Assembly: GCF_947503795.1 (NCBI RefSeq)
Contig: NZ_CANNEZ010000001.1
Span: 487,001 to 551,000, forward strand
Reading direction: 5' to 3'
Source: an uncultured Jannaschia sp.
GTDB taxonomy: Bacteria; Pseudomonadota; Alphaproteobacteria; Rhodobacterales; Rhodobacteraceae
DNA: 64,000 nucleotides
This document shows positions 42,792 through 51,504 of this stretch, piece by piece (positions within the stretch are counted from its first letter, which is position 1; each line of letters starts with the position of its first letter). The notes beneath the pieces are model-generated. The model did not search any database and was not told the DNA's origin. It worked only from the letters and a program-made list of their open reading frames with translations. Made by a program: the position numbers and the translations under genes.

Positions 42792-43622
42792 ATGACCGAC
42801 ACCGCCTTGCAACAGGACCGCCCCGATCCCGGCACTCAGGGCGTGCGGCGGTTCGGGCGGGTCAACTGGCTGGGCCTGCGCACGTTGGCCGAACGCGAGA
42901 CGCGCCGCTTCCTTGCGGTCTGGACCCAGACGCTGCTTGCGCCGCTGGTCACGGCGGGGCTGTTTCTTCTGATCTTCACGCTGGCGGTCGGCACCCGCCG
43001 CGGCGAGGTGATGGGCGTCAGCTTCCTGCATTTCCTGGCGCCCGGCATCCTGATGATGACCGTGATCCAGAATTCTTTCGCAAACGTGTCGTCGTCGATC
43101 GTGATCTCGAAGGTGCAGGGCAACATCGTCGACACGCTGATGCCGCCCCTGTCGGCGGCCGAACTCGTGGCAGGTTATCTCGCAGGGGGGATCCTGCGGG
43201 GCGTCGTCGTGGCCGCCGCGATCATGTTGGTGCTGTTCCCGTTCATCGGCCTCGGGGTCGAGAACCCGCTGATGGCGCTGGTCTGGGTCGTGCTGGGCGG
43301 CGCGTTCCTCGGGGCGCTGGGGATCGTGGCCGGGGTCTTCGCCAACAAGTTCGACCAGATTGCGGCGATCACGAACTTCATCGTCACGCCGCTGAGCTTT
43401 CTGTCGGGTACGTTCTATTCGCTCGAGACGCTGCCCCCCGTGATGCAGGCGTTAAGCCACGCGAACCCGGTCTTCTACCTCATCGACGGCCTGCGTCACG
43501 CGGTGCTGGGCGTGTCGGACAGCTCGCCATGGCTGGGCCTCGCTGTGGTCGCGACGGCCACGCTCGCGGTGGCGGCACTCGGCTGGTGGATGTTCCGCAC
43601 GGGCTACCGCCTGAAATCCTGA
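42792..43622 (+). CDS. ABC-2 type transporter permease
   Basis: A 276-residue permease with six predicted helices. Family landmarks are TLAERETRRFLAVWTQTLLA before the first helix, FLAPGILMMTVIQNSFANVS, and FIVTPLSFLSGTFYSLETLP, the region typical of YadH/NodJ-type ABC-2 permeases. The matching ATPase gene is not next to it, so the partner must be encoded elsewhere. Substrate unknown; relatives export polysaccharides, drugs or lipids. It stands between gcrA (divergent) and the exchanger gene. Confidence 0.88.
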   Translation: MTDTALQQDRPDPGTQGVRRFGRVNWLGLRTLAERETRRFLAVWTQTLLAPLVTAGLFLLIFTLAVGTRRGEVMGVSFLHFLAPGILMMTVIQNSFANVSSSIVISKVQGNIVDTLMPPLSAAELVAGYLAGGILRGVVVAAAIMLVLFPFIGLGVENPLMALVWVVLGGAFLGALGIVAGVFANKFDQIAAITNFIVTPLSFLSGTFYSLETLPPVMQALSHANPVFYLIDGLRHAVLGVSDSSPWLGLAVVATATLAVAALGWWMFRTGYRLKS

Positions 43623-43685
43623 CGCCCGCGCCCGGCGGGCCCTTGCGGCTGCGCGGGCGTCATCCCACATCCGGATCGACGCCCA

Positions 43686-44654
43686 ATGGCCGGTCGGGTC
43701 GTCGCCCCGTTTGCCCGGCTGTCGGATCCAAACTTGTCCATCCTTCTTATCGCGCTTGGCTTCGCCGGTCTCCTGATCGGTGGCGAGTTCCTCGTGCGCG
43801 GCGCGGTTGCGGTCGCCGAACGCCTTCGTCTCTCGCCGATCGTCATCGGCATCACGCTTGTCGGCTTCGGCACGTCGATGCCCGAGCTCCTGGCATCCGT
43901 GCAGGCGGCGCTCGTTGGCGCGCCGGGCATCGCGGTCGGCAACGTCGTCGGCAGCAATATCGCCAACATCCTTCTCATCCTCGGCGCGGCCGCCGCGATC
44001 CGCCCGGTCATTGTCGCGCGGGGCGAATTCCGCCGCGACGGGACGGTGCTCGCACTGGCGACGCTCCTCTGCCTCGCCGCCGTCCTCTCGGGCACGTTGG
44101 GGCGCGGGGCGGGACTGGTCTTTCTCGCCGGCCTCGCGGTCTACATCATCCATACGATCCGGACGGGCGCCGCCGAGCCGGCGGACCCCCTGGCCAGCCG
44201 CCCGAGCATGGCGACGGCGCTTCTCTGCGTCGCGGGCGGCCTCGTCGCGCTTCTGGTCGGGGCGCGTGCTCTGGTGAGCGGTGCCGTCACGGTGGCTGCC
44301 GATCTGGGCGTGTCCGAAGCGGTGATCGGTCTGACGGTGGTGGCGATCGGCACGTCCATGCCGGAACTCATCACCTCGATTCTCGCCGCACGGCGCGGGC
44401 AATCGGCACTGGCCTTCGGCAACATCGTCGGCAGCAACATCTTCAATATCCTGGGCATTCTCGGGGTGACGGCGCTCGTCCATCCGCTTGAGGTGCCTTC
44501 GGTCATCGCAGGCTTCGACATCTGGGTGATGCTCGGTGCCACGACGGTGCTGATGGTGGCCGCGCTGACGGTCGGGCGGATCGCGCGCGCCCTGGGGGTG
44601 GCACTCCTGATCGCCTACGCGGCCTATCTCGGGTGGCTTGTCCTCTCGGCCTGA
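43686..44654 (+). CDS. Calcium/sodium exchanger (CaCA family, YrbG-like)
   Basis: A 322-residue membrane exchanger with the two internal alpha-repeats of the family. Repeat 1 is ITLVGFGTSMPELLASVQAA (about residues 57-76) with GNVVGSNIANILLILG. Repeat 2 is LTVVAIGTSMPELITSILAA (about 217-236) with GNIVGSNIFNILGILG. The glutamates and asparagines bind the cation. Ten helices are expected. The first about 18 residues (MAGRVVAPFARLSDPNL) are polar, and the true start could be a little downstream. It is convergent with argF, five bases apart. Confidence 0.93.
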   Translation: MAGRVVAPFARLSDPNLSILLIALGFAGLLIGGEFLVRGAVAVAERLRLSPIVIGITLVGFGTSMPELLASVQAALVGAPGIAVGNVVGSNIANILLILGAAAAIRPVIVARGEFRRDGTVLALATLLCLAAVLSGTLGRGAGLVFLAGLAVYIIHTIRTGAAEPADPLASRPSMATALLCVAGGLVALLVGARALVSGAVTVAADLGVSEAVIGLTVVAIGTSMPELITSILAARRGQSALAFGNIVGSNIFNILGILGVTALVHPLEVPSVIAGFDIWVMLGATTVLMVAALTVGRIARALGVALLIAYAAYLGWLVLSA

Positions 44655-44658
44655 GCCG

Positions 44659-45585
44659 TCAGACCCCGAGGCACCAGCGCATGATCGCCTTTTGTGCGTG
44701 CAGACGGTTCTCGGCCTCGTCGAACACGACCGAGCGGGGACCGTCGAGCACGGCGTCGGTAATCTCCTCGCCGCGATGGGCGGGCAGGCAATGCATGACG
44801 AGGGCGTCCTCCGGCGCGGCGTCCAGCAGGCGTTCATTGACCTGATAGGGCCGCAGGAGGTTGTGACGCCGCTGACGCGAGCTTTCGGCATCGCCCATCG
44901 AGACCCAGGTGTCGGTGACGATCAAGTCGGCATCGGCCACCGCGCGGGCGGGGTCGCGCTCGACGCGCATGTCGCGGCCGGCGCGGCGGATCGCACCCAT
45001 CAGCGCGTCGGGCGGGTCGAGCTGGGCGGGACCGGAGAAGGTGAAGTCGAACCCGAAGCTCGCCGCGGCGTGCAGGAAACTCTGCGCGACGTTGTTGCCG
45101 TCACCCATCCAGGCGACGCGCTTGCCCGCGATGGGGCCGCGATGCTCCTCGAAGGTCATGACGTCGGCCATGATCTGGCAGGGATGCGAGCTGTCGGTCA
45201 GGCCGTTGATGACGGGGACGGTCGCGTGCTCGGCCATCTCGTGGAGGATGTCTTCGCCGAAGGTGCGGATCATGATGAGGTCGACATAGCGCGACAGGAC
45301 GCGGGCCGTGTCGGCGATGGTCTCGCCATGCCCGAGCTGCATCTCGGCGCCCGAGAGGACCAGCGAGGTGCCCCCCATCTGGCGGACGCCGACATCGAAG
45401 CTGACGCGGGTCCGGGTCGAGGGCTTCTCGAAGATCAGCGCGACGACCCGCCCGTCGAGCGGCAGCTCGTCGTCCGGCGTGCCCTTCGGCCGGTCGCCGC
45501 GCGCGTCCTTCATGCCGCGCGCCTGTCCGAGGATGTCGCGCAGGGCGGCGGGGTCGGTGGTGTGGATGTCGAGGAAATTGTTCAT
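44659..45585 (-). CDS. argF: Ornithine carbamoyltransferase
   Basis: A 308-residue enzyme that makes citrulline from ornithine and carbamoyl phosphate. It has the carbamoyl-phosphate site [14 protein letters not shown] (about 53-66), the [11 protein letters not shown] region, [11 protein letters not shown] for ornithine binding, and [13 protein letters not shown] (about 268-280) with the catalytic cysteine. It follows argD in the same direction across a 75-base gap filled by a hairpin repeat, so argD-argF probably form one unit. Confidence 0.96.
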   Translation of the reverse strand: MNNFLDIHTTDPAALRDILGQARGMKDARGDRPKGTPDDELPLDGRVVALIFEKPSTRTRVSFDVGVRQMGGTSLVLSGAEMQLGHGETIADTARVLSRYVDLIMIRTFGEDILHEMAEHATVPVINGLTDSSHPCQIMADVMTFEEHRGPIAGKRVAWMGDGNNVAQSFLHAAASFGFDFTFSGPAQLDPPDALMGAIRRAGRDMRVERDPARAVADADLIVTDTWVSMGDAESSRQRRHNLLRPYQVNERLLDAAPEDALVMHCLPAHRGEEITDAVLDGPRSVVFDEAENRLHAQKAIMRWCLGV

Positions 45586-45606
45586 CGTGGTCTCCGGGCG
45601 GAGAGG

Positions 45607-45659
45607 CCGGGGGGCTGTCTGCCCCCCGGACCCCCCGAAGGTATTTTCGGCCAGAGGAG
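45607..45659 (+). repeat. Intergenic hairpin repeat, copy A
   Basis: Between argD and argF lies a perfect 9-base-pair hairpin (CCGGGGGGC, loop TGTCT, GCCCCCCGG) followed by a GC run and the tail AGGTATTTTCGGCCAGAGGA. A second element with the same plan (hairpin, then AGGTATTTCGGGCAAGAGGA) is at 55132-55202 on the opposite strand. The two are members of a dispersed family. I recall similar elements in Rhodobacteraceae intergenic regions, but could not check. Confidence 0.65.
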
Positions 45660-45660
45660 T

Positions 45661-46845
45661 TCAGGCCGGGACGAGGGAGGCGGCGGCGCGGTCGAGACGC
45701 GCCACGGCCTCGCGCAGGTCGCTTTCGGTGATGTTGAGCGCAGGCAGGATGCGGATGACGTTGTCGGCGGCGGGTACGACGCAGGTCTCCTGCCCGTAGG
45801 CGGCCTGCACCACGTCGGCATTGGGCACCCGGCATTTCAGGCCGAGCATCAGGCCCGACCCGCGCACGGCCTCGAACACGTCCGGGTGGGACGCGACGAG
45901 CCCTTCGAGCGCCTGCCGGAAGGTGCCGGACTTGCGCCGGACCTCGGCCAGGAAGGCGTCGTCGGCGACGGTGTCCATCACCGCGTTGCCCACCGCGCAG
46001 GCCAGGGGGTTGCCGCCATAGGTCGAGCCGTGGGTGCCCGCCGTCATGCCACGCGCGGCGGTCTCCGTGGCCAGGAGCGCGCCCAGCGGAAAGCCTCCGC
46101 CGATGCCCTTCGCGACCATCATGATGTCGGGCGTCACGCCTGCCCATTCATGCGCGAAGAGGCGGCCGGTCCGGCCCATGCCGCATTGGACCTCGTCGAG
46201 GATCATCAGCGCGCCTGTCTCGTCGCAGGCATCGCGCAGGCCCTTGAGGCACTGGTCGGGAACGGGGACAATGCCGCCCTCGCCCTGCACCGGCTCGAGG
46301 ATCACCGCGGCGACGTCGGGGGCGGTCATGGCCTCGGCAAGCGCGTCGTGATCGCCGAAGGGCAGGTGGCGGAACCCCGGCAGGAGCGGCCCGAACCCGG
46401 CGGTCATCTTTTCCGACCCGGCGGCGGCGATGCCCGCGGCGGAGCGCCCGTGGAAGGACCCGGTGAAGGCGAGGATCACATGCCGGTCGGAGCCCTGGCT
46501 CGACCAGTACTTGCGGGCCATCTTGACGGCCAGCTCGCAGGCCTCGGTGCCCGAATTGGTGAAGAAGCACGTATCGGCGAAGGTCGCGTCGACGAGCTTT
46601 TCGGCCAGCGCCTCCTGCTGGGGGATGTGGTAGAGGTTCGACGTGTGCCAGAGCGCGCCCGCCTGATCGGTCAGCGCGCGGGTCAGGCCGGGATGCGCGT
46701 GACCCAGCACGTTGACCGCGATGCCCGCCCCGAGATCGAGAAAACGTCGCCCGTCCTTCTCCACCAGCCACGAGCCTTCGCCCGAGACAAAGCTCAGCGG
46801 GGCGCGGTTGTAGGTGGGCAGAACGGGGTCGATCATCTCCGTCAT
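45661..46845 (-). CDS. argD: Acetylornithine aminotransferase
   Basis: A 394-residue class III PLP transaminase making N-acetylornithine in arginine synthesis. The family start YNRAPLSFVSGEGSWL is present, with FFTNSGTEACELAVKMAR (about residues 96-113), ILDEVQCGMGRTGRLFAH with the PLP aspartate, and MMVAKGIGGGFPLGALLA with the Schiff-base lysine (about 244). Two Met starts are possible three residues apart (MTEMIDPVLP); the first is taken. argF follows downstream behind the hairpin repeat. Confidence 0.95.
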   Translation of the reverse strand: MTEMIDPVLPTYNRAPLSFVSGEGSWLVEKDGRRFLDLGAGIAVNVLGHAHPGLTRALTDQAGALWHTSNLYHIPQQEALAEKLVDATFADTCFFTNSGTEACELAVKMARKYWSSQGSDRHVILAFTGSFHGRSAAGIAAAGSEKMTAGFGPLLPGFRHLPFGDHDALAEAMTAPDVAAVILEPVQGEGGIVPVPDQCLKGLRDACDETGALMILDEVQCGMGRTGRLFAHEWAGVTPDIMMVAKGIGGGFPLGALLATETAARGMTAGTHGSTYGGNPLACAVGNAVMDTVADDAFLAEVRRKSGTFRQALEGLVASHPDVFEAVRGSGLMLGLKCRVPNADVVQAAYGQETCVVPAADNVIRILPALNITESDLREAVARLDRAAASLVPA

Positions 46846-46984
46846 CCTTCTGATCCGGCGTGAGCGTCCGGCTTGGCCCGAAGGTCACGCGAAGTCAATT
46901 CGCCAGGGGTCCACACGCAAACGTCAGATGACGGTGAGCGGTCGAGAGTGCTTGAACGGGGCCGACACCAACCCGGAGGACCCC

Positions 46985-47557
46985 ATGACCCGTCTCGCCC
47001 CCCTGACCCTTGTCGCCGCCCTGCTGGCCGCCCCCGCCTTTGCCGAGGAAACCTGCCCGCTGCCGGCGGATCGCTACGACATGGATGCCGCCGCGATCGA
47101 CGCGATGTATGACTGTATGTCGGCCTGGATGATCGAGGGCTACCAGTCGGGCGGCGACGAGGTGGCGATGGCCTACCGCGACTGGACGCAGGCCTCCATC
47201 CGGCCCGCGGTGGCGGGCGTCCATGGCGAGCGCTTCCTCAACACCTTCGTCAACGAGATCGCCGCCGAGCAGTACCTTCAGTTCGCGGAAGGCGAATTCG
47301 AGATGCCGGTCGGATCGGTGCTCGCCAAGGAGATGATCGGCGTGCGCGACAACGGCAATGCTCGCCGGGCGCCGCTTCTGATCATGACCAAGGTCGACGA
47401 CGCGCCCGAGACCGACAACTGGCGCTATTCGGGCGTTCAGCCGACGGGTCAGGCGCTGCGGGTCAGCCAGTCCTTCTGCCACGACTGCCATGTCAATTTC
47501 GACGCCAGCGACTCGATGGGCTACCCGCTCGAAGAGGTGCGTGCGGCCGCGAACTGA
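46985..47557 (+). CDS. Cytochrome P460-type periplasmic heme protein
   Basis: A 190-residue protein with signal peptide MTRLAPLTLVAALLAAPAFA. The heme-attachment motif CHDCH is near the C-terminus (SFCHDCHVNF, about residues 163-172), the place where cytochrome P460 proteins carry it. The body has the P460-like strands NEIAAEQYLQFAEGEFEMPV and GSVLAKEMI. Known family members oxidise hydroxylamine or handle nitric oxide using a lysine-crosslinked heme. Whether this one has the crosslink cannot be seen. It starts about 139 bases from the divergent argD. No nitrogen-oxide genes adjoin it. Confidence 0.75.
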   Translation: MTRLAPLTLVAALLAAPAFAEETCPLPADRYDMDAAAIDAMYDCMSAWMIEGYQSGGDEVAMAYRDWTQASIRPAVAGVHGERFLNTFVNEIAAEQYLQFAEGEFEMPVGSVLAKEMIGVRDNGNARRAPLLIMTKVDDAPETDNWRYSGVQPTGQALRVSQSFCHDCHVNFDASDSMGYPLEEVRAAAN

Positions 47558-47906
47558 ACAGACCGAGACGCGCCCACGACTTCGGCCGCCCGTCGGGACA
47601 TCGTTCCGGTGGGCGGTCGGCGGTGGGGCCGATCGTTCGTCTCATGCGTGAAATGGAGGTCGGGGCCTGTCGTGACAGGCGCACGGCTCCGGGGTGCCGC
47701 ACCCGTTGGGGCACGGCCGGGATCGGGCCCGACCCCGCCCCGCGCGCGTCACCGTCGCGGGGCCCCGGGGTCGTGGTCTGTGTGGCGCGGGGTGCCACCC
47801 CCGCCCCGGTGGTGCCGCGGCGAGACAGGGTATCGGGGTGATTGCTTAACGAAGGGTTCACGCGCCGCCCTCGACAGGCGCGGCGACAGCGGGCAAACCC
47901 GATGCC
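47558..47906. other. Gene-poor gap with weak hairpins and a partial CtrA-like site
   Basis: These 349 bases before pcs hold no convincing gene: the open frames are short, arginine/proline-rich and lack ribosome-binding sites. An imperfect GC hairpin (around GGGATCGGGCCCGACCCC) sits in the middle. Near its end, TTAA-CGAAGGG-TTCA (47846-47860) differs by one base from a TTAA-N7-TTAA box, 47 bases before pcs. I see nothing else. Confidence 0.5.
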
Positions 47907-48602
47907 ATGTGGCCCCGCACCCGTGCCCTCTCCGTCCATCTGCTGACCGCCACGGGTGCGGTCTTCGCGATGTTCGCCCTTCTGGCGGCAGTCGAGACGG
48001 CCTGGTCGTGGATGTTCCTGTGGCTGCTGGCCGCGCTGATCGTGGACGGGATCGACGGGCCGTTGGCGCGCAAATACGAGGTCACGCTGCACGCGGCGCG
48101 GTTCGACGGCGTGCTGCTCGACCTCATCATCGACTACCTCACTTACGTCTTCATTCCGGTCTACGCGCTCTACGCCAGCGGGCTGGTGCCCGGCTGGGCA
48201 GGCTGGGGCATACTGATCGTGGTGCCGTTCGCCAGCGCACTCTATTTCGCGGATGCGCAGATGAAGACCGCGGATGCCAGCTTCGAAGGGTTTCCGGGCT
48301 GCTGGAACATGGTCGCGCTGGTGGTCTTCGTCCTTCAGCCGAACCCGTGGCTGACGCTGATCGCGTCGAGCCTTCTGGCGGCGGCGATGTTCCTGCCGTT
48401 GCGCTTCGTGCACCCGGTGCGCACGGCCCGGTGGCGCCCGCTGACGCTGGCGGTGACGGTGCTCTGGATGCTGCTGGCGCTGACGGCGGCCTGGGGCGAG
48501 TTCGGGCTGGGATACTGGAGCGGTTGGGTCTTCGCGGCGGCGACGGCCTACCTGCTGCTCGCGGGGCTGGTGCAGCAGGTGCTGGAGCGGCGCGCGCCCT
48601 GA
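47907..48602 (+). CDS. pcs: Phosphatidylcholine synthase
   Basis: A 231-residue membrane enzyme of the CDP-alcohol phosphotransferase family that makes phosphatidylcholine from CDP-diacylglycerol and choline. The motif is complete: D47-G48, A54-R55, G68, D72, D76 in IVDGIDGPLARKYEV through FDGVLLDLIIDYLTYVF. The variant RFDGxxLDxxxDYxTYVFxP distinguishes Pcs from PssA and PgsA. Several helices follow. It uses choline directly, so it depends on choline uptake. It is separate from psd-pssA. Confidence 0.9.
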   Translation: MWPRTRALSVHLLTATGAVFAMFALLAAVETAWSWMFLWLLAALIVDGIDGPLARKYEVTLHAARFDGVLLDLIIDYLTYVFIPVYALYASGLVPGWAGWGILIVVPFASALYFADAQMKTADASFEGFPGCWNMVALVVFVLQPNPWLTLIASSLLAAAMFLPLRFVHPVRTARWRPLTLAVTVLWMLLALTAAWGEFGLGYWSGWVFAAATAYLLLAGLVQQVLERRAP

Positions 48603-48614
48603 CGGCGCACCGGG

Positions 48615-48959
48615 TCAGAGGTCGATCGAGCCGTCGGGATTGAGGTCGGGCAATGGCAGGTCGGGATCGAGCGGCGTCTTCCGCCGGATCACGATGTCCC
48701 CGTTGGGCAGGAATTCGGGCGGGTGGTAGGCGTCGAGCTCCGACAGGCTGTCGCCCAGTTCCTTCTGCAACTCCTCCAGAAGCGGCGCGGCATTGCGGGC
48801 CAGCCCTTCGAGATCGCGCAGCGCCGGCTCCATCTCCTCCATCAGGCCGTCCATGAAAAGCCGCAACCCCCGCTCCATCAGCGAGGGCGGCTCGACCTCC
48901 TGCGCGGCGGCGGGCAGCGTCAGAAGCGCGATCAGCGGAAGGGCGACGAGGCGTGTCAT
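48615..48959 (-). CDS. Small secreted protein of unknown function
   Basis: A 114-residue protein with signal peptide MTRLVALPLIALLTLPAAAQ. The mature part is helical and acidic (ERGLRLFMDGLMEEMEPALR, ELQKELGDSLSELDAYH) and ends with a proline/aspartate-rich tail (TPLDPDLPLPDLNPDGSIDL). Most likely periplasmic. The frame is open upstream but the signal peptide fixes the start. It lies 32 bases downstream of the nuclease-fold gene and in the same direction. No family name. Confidence 0.7.
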   Translation of the reverse strand: MTRLVALPLIALLTLPAAAQEVEPPSLMERGLRLFMDGLMEEMEPALRDLEGLARNAAPLLEELQKELGDSLSELDAYHPPEFLPNGDIVIRRKTPLDPDLPLPDLNPDGSIDL

Positions 48960-48991
48960 GGCCTCGAAGCTGGGGTGGGACGCGGGCGTGG

Positions 48992-49993
48992 TCAAGCCGC
49001 CGCGGGCCGGTCGGGCAGCTCGAGGATCACCGGGAAGTGGTCCGACGCATCGAGCAACGCCTGTTGCAAAGCCGGATCCCCCGCCGCTTGGGGGTCGTCG
49101 TAGGGGTGCAGGATGCGCCACGTCGCGCCGGGCACGAGGTCCGGCGACACCATCGCGAAATCCAGAAGCGCGTTGAGATACCGCTTGTTCACATTGTCCC
49201 AGAAGCGCGCGGTGGTCGGGATCGCGGCGCCCAGCCGCGCCGGCTGGGCATGGGGGTCGTGCAGCGCGCCCGCGCCGTCGCCGAGGACGATCTCGACGCC
49301 CGAGCGGCCGAATAGCGCTTCGAACCGGTCGAGCCCCGGCCCGTCGTTGAAATCGCCCGCCACGATCAGCCGTGCGCCTTCGGCCAGCCGCTGATCGACG
49401 CGGCGGCGCAGCCAGATGCACTGCGCAAGCTGCTTGCGGCGGTTGAGGATGCTGATCTTGAGCGCCTCGGCCCCATCGGTGCCGCGCGTCCCCTTCGACT
49501 TGGCGTGAACCCCGATCAGATGCAGCGGACCGGCATCGGTCCCGAGGGTCAGTTCGAGCGGCGGCTTCGACCAGACCAGCTTGTCGGCGCGCAGATCCTG
49601 GTCGAGATCGAAGCCGAAGATGCGGTCGAAGCGGGGCGCGTCCTCGGATTCGCCGGGGTCGTGGCGCGCGGTGACGCGACCCGGATCGTAGAGGAGCGCG
49701 ATCTCCTGCCGGGTGTCGTTCTCGAAGCCGAGAATGGCGGAGCGGGTGCGCAGGCCCGCCCAGCCCGCGAATTCCTCCAAAGCCACGCGCGCGGATCGTC
49801 GGAACGACGCGTCGGGGGCTTCGATCACGAGGACCGCATCCGCATCGACGCTCCGCAGCACCGTCGCGATCGCCTCCAGTTGCCGGGCCTTGCTGACCTG
49901 GTAGCGCGCCGACCATTCGCCCGTCGCGTCGAGCGTGCCGTCGTCGCGGAACAGCCGGTCGAACCACTCGACGTTCCAGGTGGCCAGCCTCAC
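48992..49993 (-). CDS. Endonuclease/exonuclease/phosphatase-family protein
   Basis: A 333-residue EEP-fold metal hydrolase with all main motifs in order: ATWNVEWF (residues 4-11), VIEAPD (about 55-60, usually Q-E), GVHAKSK, VAGDFND (about 217-223), and ASDHFPV (about 316-322) with the catalytic histidine. No signal peptide. Such proteins cleave DNA, RNA or phospholipid-type phosphodiesters; the target is unknown. It overlaps the DjlA-like gene upstream by four bases and is therefore co-translated with it. Confidence 0.87.
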   Translation of the reverse strand: MRLATWNVEWFDRLFRDDGTLDATGEWSARYQVSKARQLEAIATVLRSVDADAVLVIEAPDASFRRSARVALEEFAGWAGLRTRSAILGFENDTRQEIALLYDPGRVTARHDPGESEDAPRFDRIFGFDLDQDLRADKLVWSKPPLELTLGTDAGPLHLIGVHAKSKGTRGTDGAEALKISILNRRKQLAQCIWLRRRVDQRLAEGARLIVAGDFNDGPGLDRFEALFGRSGVEIVLGDGAGALHDPHAQPARLGAAIPTTARFWDNVNKRYLNALLDFAMVSPDLVPGATWRILHPYDDPQAAGDPALQQALLDASDHFPVILELPDRPAAA

Positions 49994-50670
49994 GCGGTCC
50001 CCGCCTGGATGTTCTCCCAGGCGCGGTTGATGGCCACGAGGCGCTTTTCGGCCAGCTTCACGGCCTCTTCGGGCAAGCCGCGGGCGATCATCCGGTCAGG
50101 ATGGGTGTCGCGCACGAGCTGGCGCCATCGGTCGCGGATCTCGTCCATATCCATGTCGGGCGTGACCCCGAGCACGTCGTAGCAATCGGGCGCTGCGTCG
50201 ACGACGAACTGCGCCTTGACCGACCGGAAGGCGCGGTCGTCGAGCCGGAAGATGCGCGCGACCCGGTGAAGGAAATCATCCTCGGCCGGGTGATAATCGC
50301 CATCGGCCAGCGCAATGTGGAACAGCCCCTCCAGAAGATCGCGCAAGGTTTCGGCGTCGTCCTCGAACATCGCGGCGATGCGCGCGGCGTATTCCTCGAA
50401 CCCCGCGACGTCGGTGCGGGCGAGGTCGAAGACACGGGCGGCGTTCTCCTCCTCGTCGGGCGGGATGGTGAAGACCTCGCGGAAAGCCGCGACCTCGGAG
50501 CGCGTCACGGTGCCGTCGGCCTTGGCCATCTTCGCGCCGAGCGCGATGACGGCGATCGTGAAGGCGACCGAGCGTTCGGGCGGCGCGCGCAGGTAGTCGA
50601 AGAGGCTCGACAGGCGTTCGCCGGGCGCGAGCCGCGACAGGGCTTCGAGGATGCGGGACCAGAGCGTCAT
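49990..50670 (-). CDS. DjlA-like TerB/J-domain co-chaperone
   Basis: A 226-residue protein. Residues about 30-145 form a TerB-like helical domain (VIALGAKMAKADGTVTRSEV and HIALADGDYHPAEDDFLHRV, with its acidic loops). Residues about 158-226 form a J-domain with DCYDVLGVTPDMDMDEIRDR and the HPD tripeptide in VRDTHPDRMIA. It should stimulate the ATPase of DnaK, as DjlA does. The usual N-terminal transmembrane anchor of enterobacterial DjlA is absent. Its stop overlaps the nuclease-fold gene (four bases). Confidence 0.87.
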   Translation of the reverse strand: MTLWSRILEALSRLAPGERLSSLFDYLRAPPERSVAFTIAVIALGAKMAKADGTVTRSEVAAFREVFTIPPDEEENAARVFDLARTDVAGFEEYAARIAAMFEDDAETLRDLLEGLFHIALADGDYHPAEDDFLHRVARIFRLDDRAFRSVKAQFVVDAAPDCYDVLGVTPDMDMDEIRDRWRQLVRDTHPDRMIARGLPEEAVKLAEKRLVAINRAWENIQAGTA

Positions 50671-50679
50671 GCCGCGACC

Positions 50680-51414
50680 CTAGCGCGCGGTCAGCGTGGC
50701 GAGAATGGCGATCTCGGAGAGTTGTTGCGCGGCCCCGAGCACATCCCCCGTCTGGCCACCGATCTTGGCGCGCGCCAGCCGGGCGAGCCCGAACACCATC
50801 ACGCCCGCCAAGGCCGCCGAAAGGAGGGCCGCGGCGGGCCCATGGATGAGAAGGGCCGCGGCACCGATGGCCAACCCGATCCAGACCGCGCGCGCCTCGG
50901 GCACGCCCGCGCCTTTCGAGAGCCCGTCCGTCCGCGCCGCCGTCAGCCACCGCATGAGCGCTGCCATGGGCGCGCGGCTGGCCACGGCAGCGGCGACCGT
51001 CACGGCGAACAGCGCACCCTCCGCCGCCGCCTCGGCCAGCAGGAGCCAGCGGATGAGGAGCGACAGGACGAGCGCGATCACGCCATATGCGCCGATCCGA
51101 CTGTCGCGCATGATCTCCAGCCGCCGTTCGGGGGTGAAGCCACCCCAGACCCCATCCGCCAGATCGGCCAGCCCGTCTTCGTGCAGCGCGCCCGTCACCA
51201 CGATCGCCACAACGAGCGTCGCCGCCGCCGCAAGGCCCGGCGCGAAGCCCAGGGCCACGACGATCCAGCCCGCGCCACCGGCAAGAAGGCCGACCACCAG
51301 GCCCGCCAGCGGCCAGGCCCAGGCGGCGCGGGCCGCGGGATCGGTCGGCGTGCCGCGCACGGGCAGCCGGGTCAGCAGCATCGCCGCCGAGGTCAGGTCG
51401 GATTTCACGGACAT
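50680..51414 (-). CDS. cobS: Adenosylcobinamide-GDP ribazoletransferase CobS/CobV
   Basis: A 244-residue membrane enzyme joining activated cobinamide to alpha-ribazole, the final assembly of cobalamin. Family signatures are LLTRLPVRG near the start, GALHEDGLADLADGVWGGFT (about residues 76-95), RRLEIMRDSRIGAYGVIALV and the C-terminal RAKIGGQTGDVLGAAQQLSE. Several hydrophobic helices. The open frame continues upstream, but ATG 51414 gives the family start MSVKSDL. It is divergent from cobT over 90 bases, where a TTGACG could be a -35 element but no clear -10 is seen. Confidence 0.94.
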   Translation of the reverse strand: MSVKSDLTSAAMLLTRLPVRGTPTDPAARAAWAWPLAGLVVGLLAGGAGWIVVALGFAPGLAAAATLVVAIVVTGALHEDGLADLADGVWGGFTPERRLEIMRDSRIGAYGVIALVLSLLIRWLLLAEAAAEGALFAVTVAAAVASRAPMAALMRWLTAARTDGLSKGAGVPEARAVWIGLAIGAAALLIHGPAAALLSAALAGVMVFGLARLARAKIGGQTGDVLGAAQQLSEIAILATLTAR

Positions 51415-51504
51415 GTCGCACCTTGACGGCGGGGGGGCGGCTCTGGGCATAGCCGCGGTGCGGCGCCCGGTAAAGACGGGGCCGAGACCAAGACCGGAGC
51501 TCCC

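Noticed and set aside
47623-47841. A 72-codon frame in the gap before pcs
   Set aside because: Arg/Pro-rich chance composition, no ribosome-binding site, no recognisable feature.
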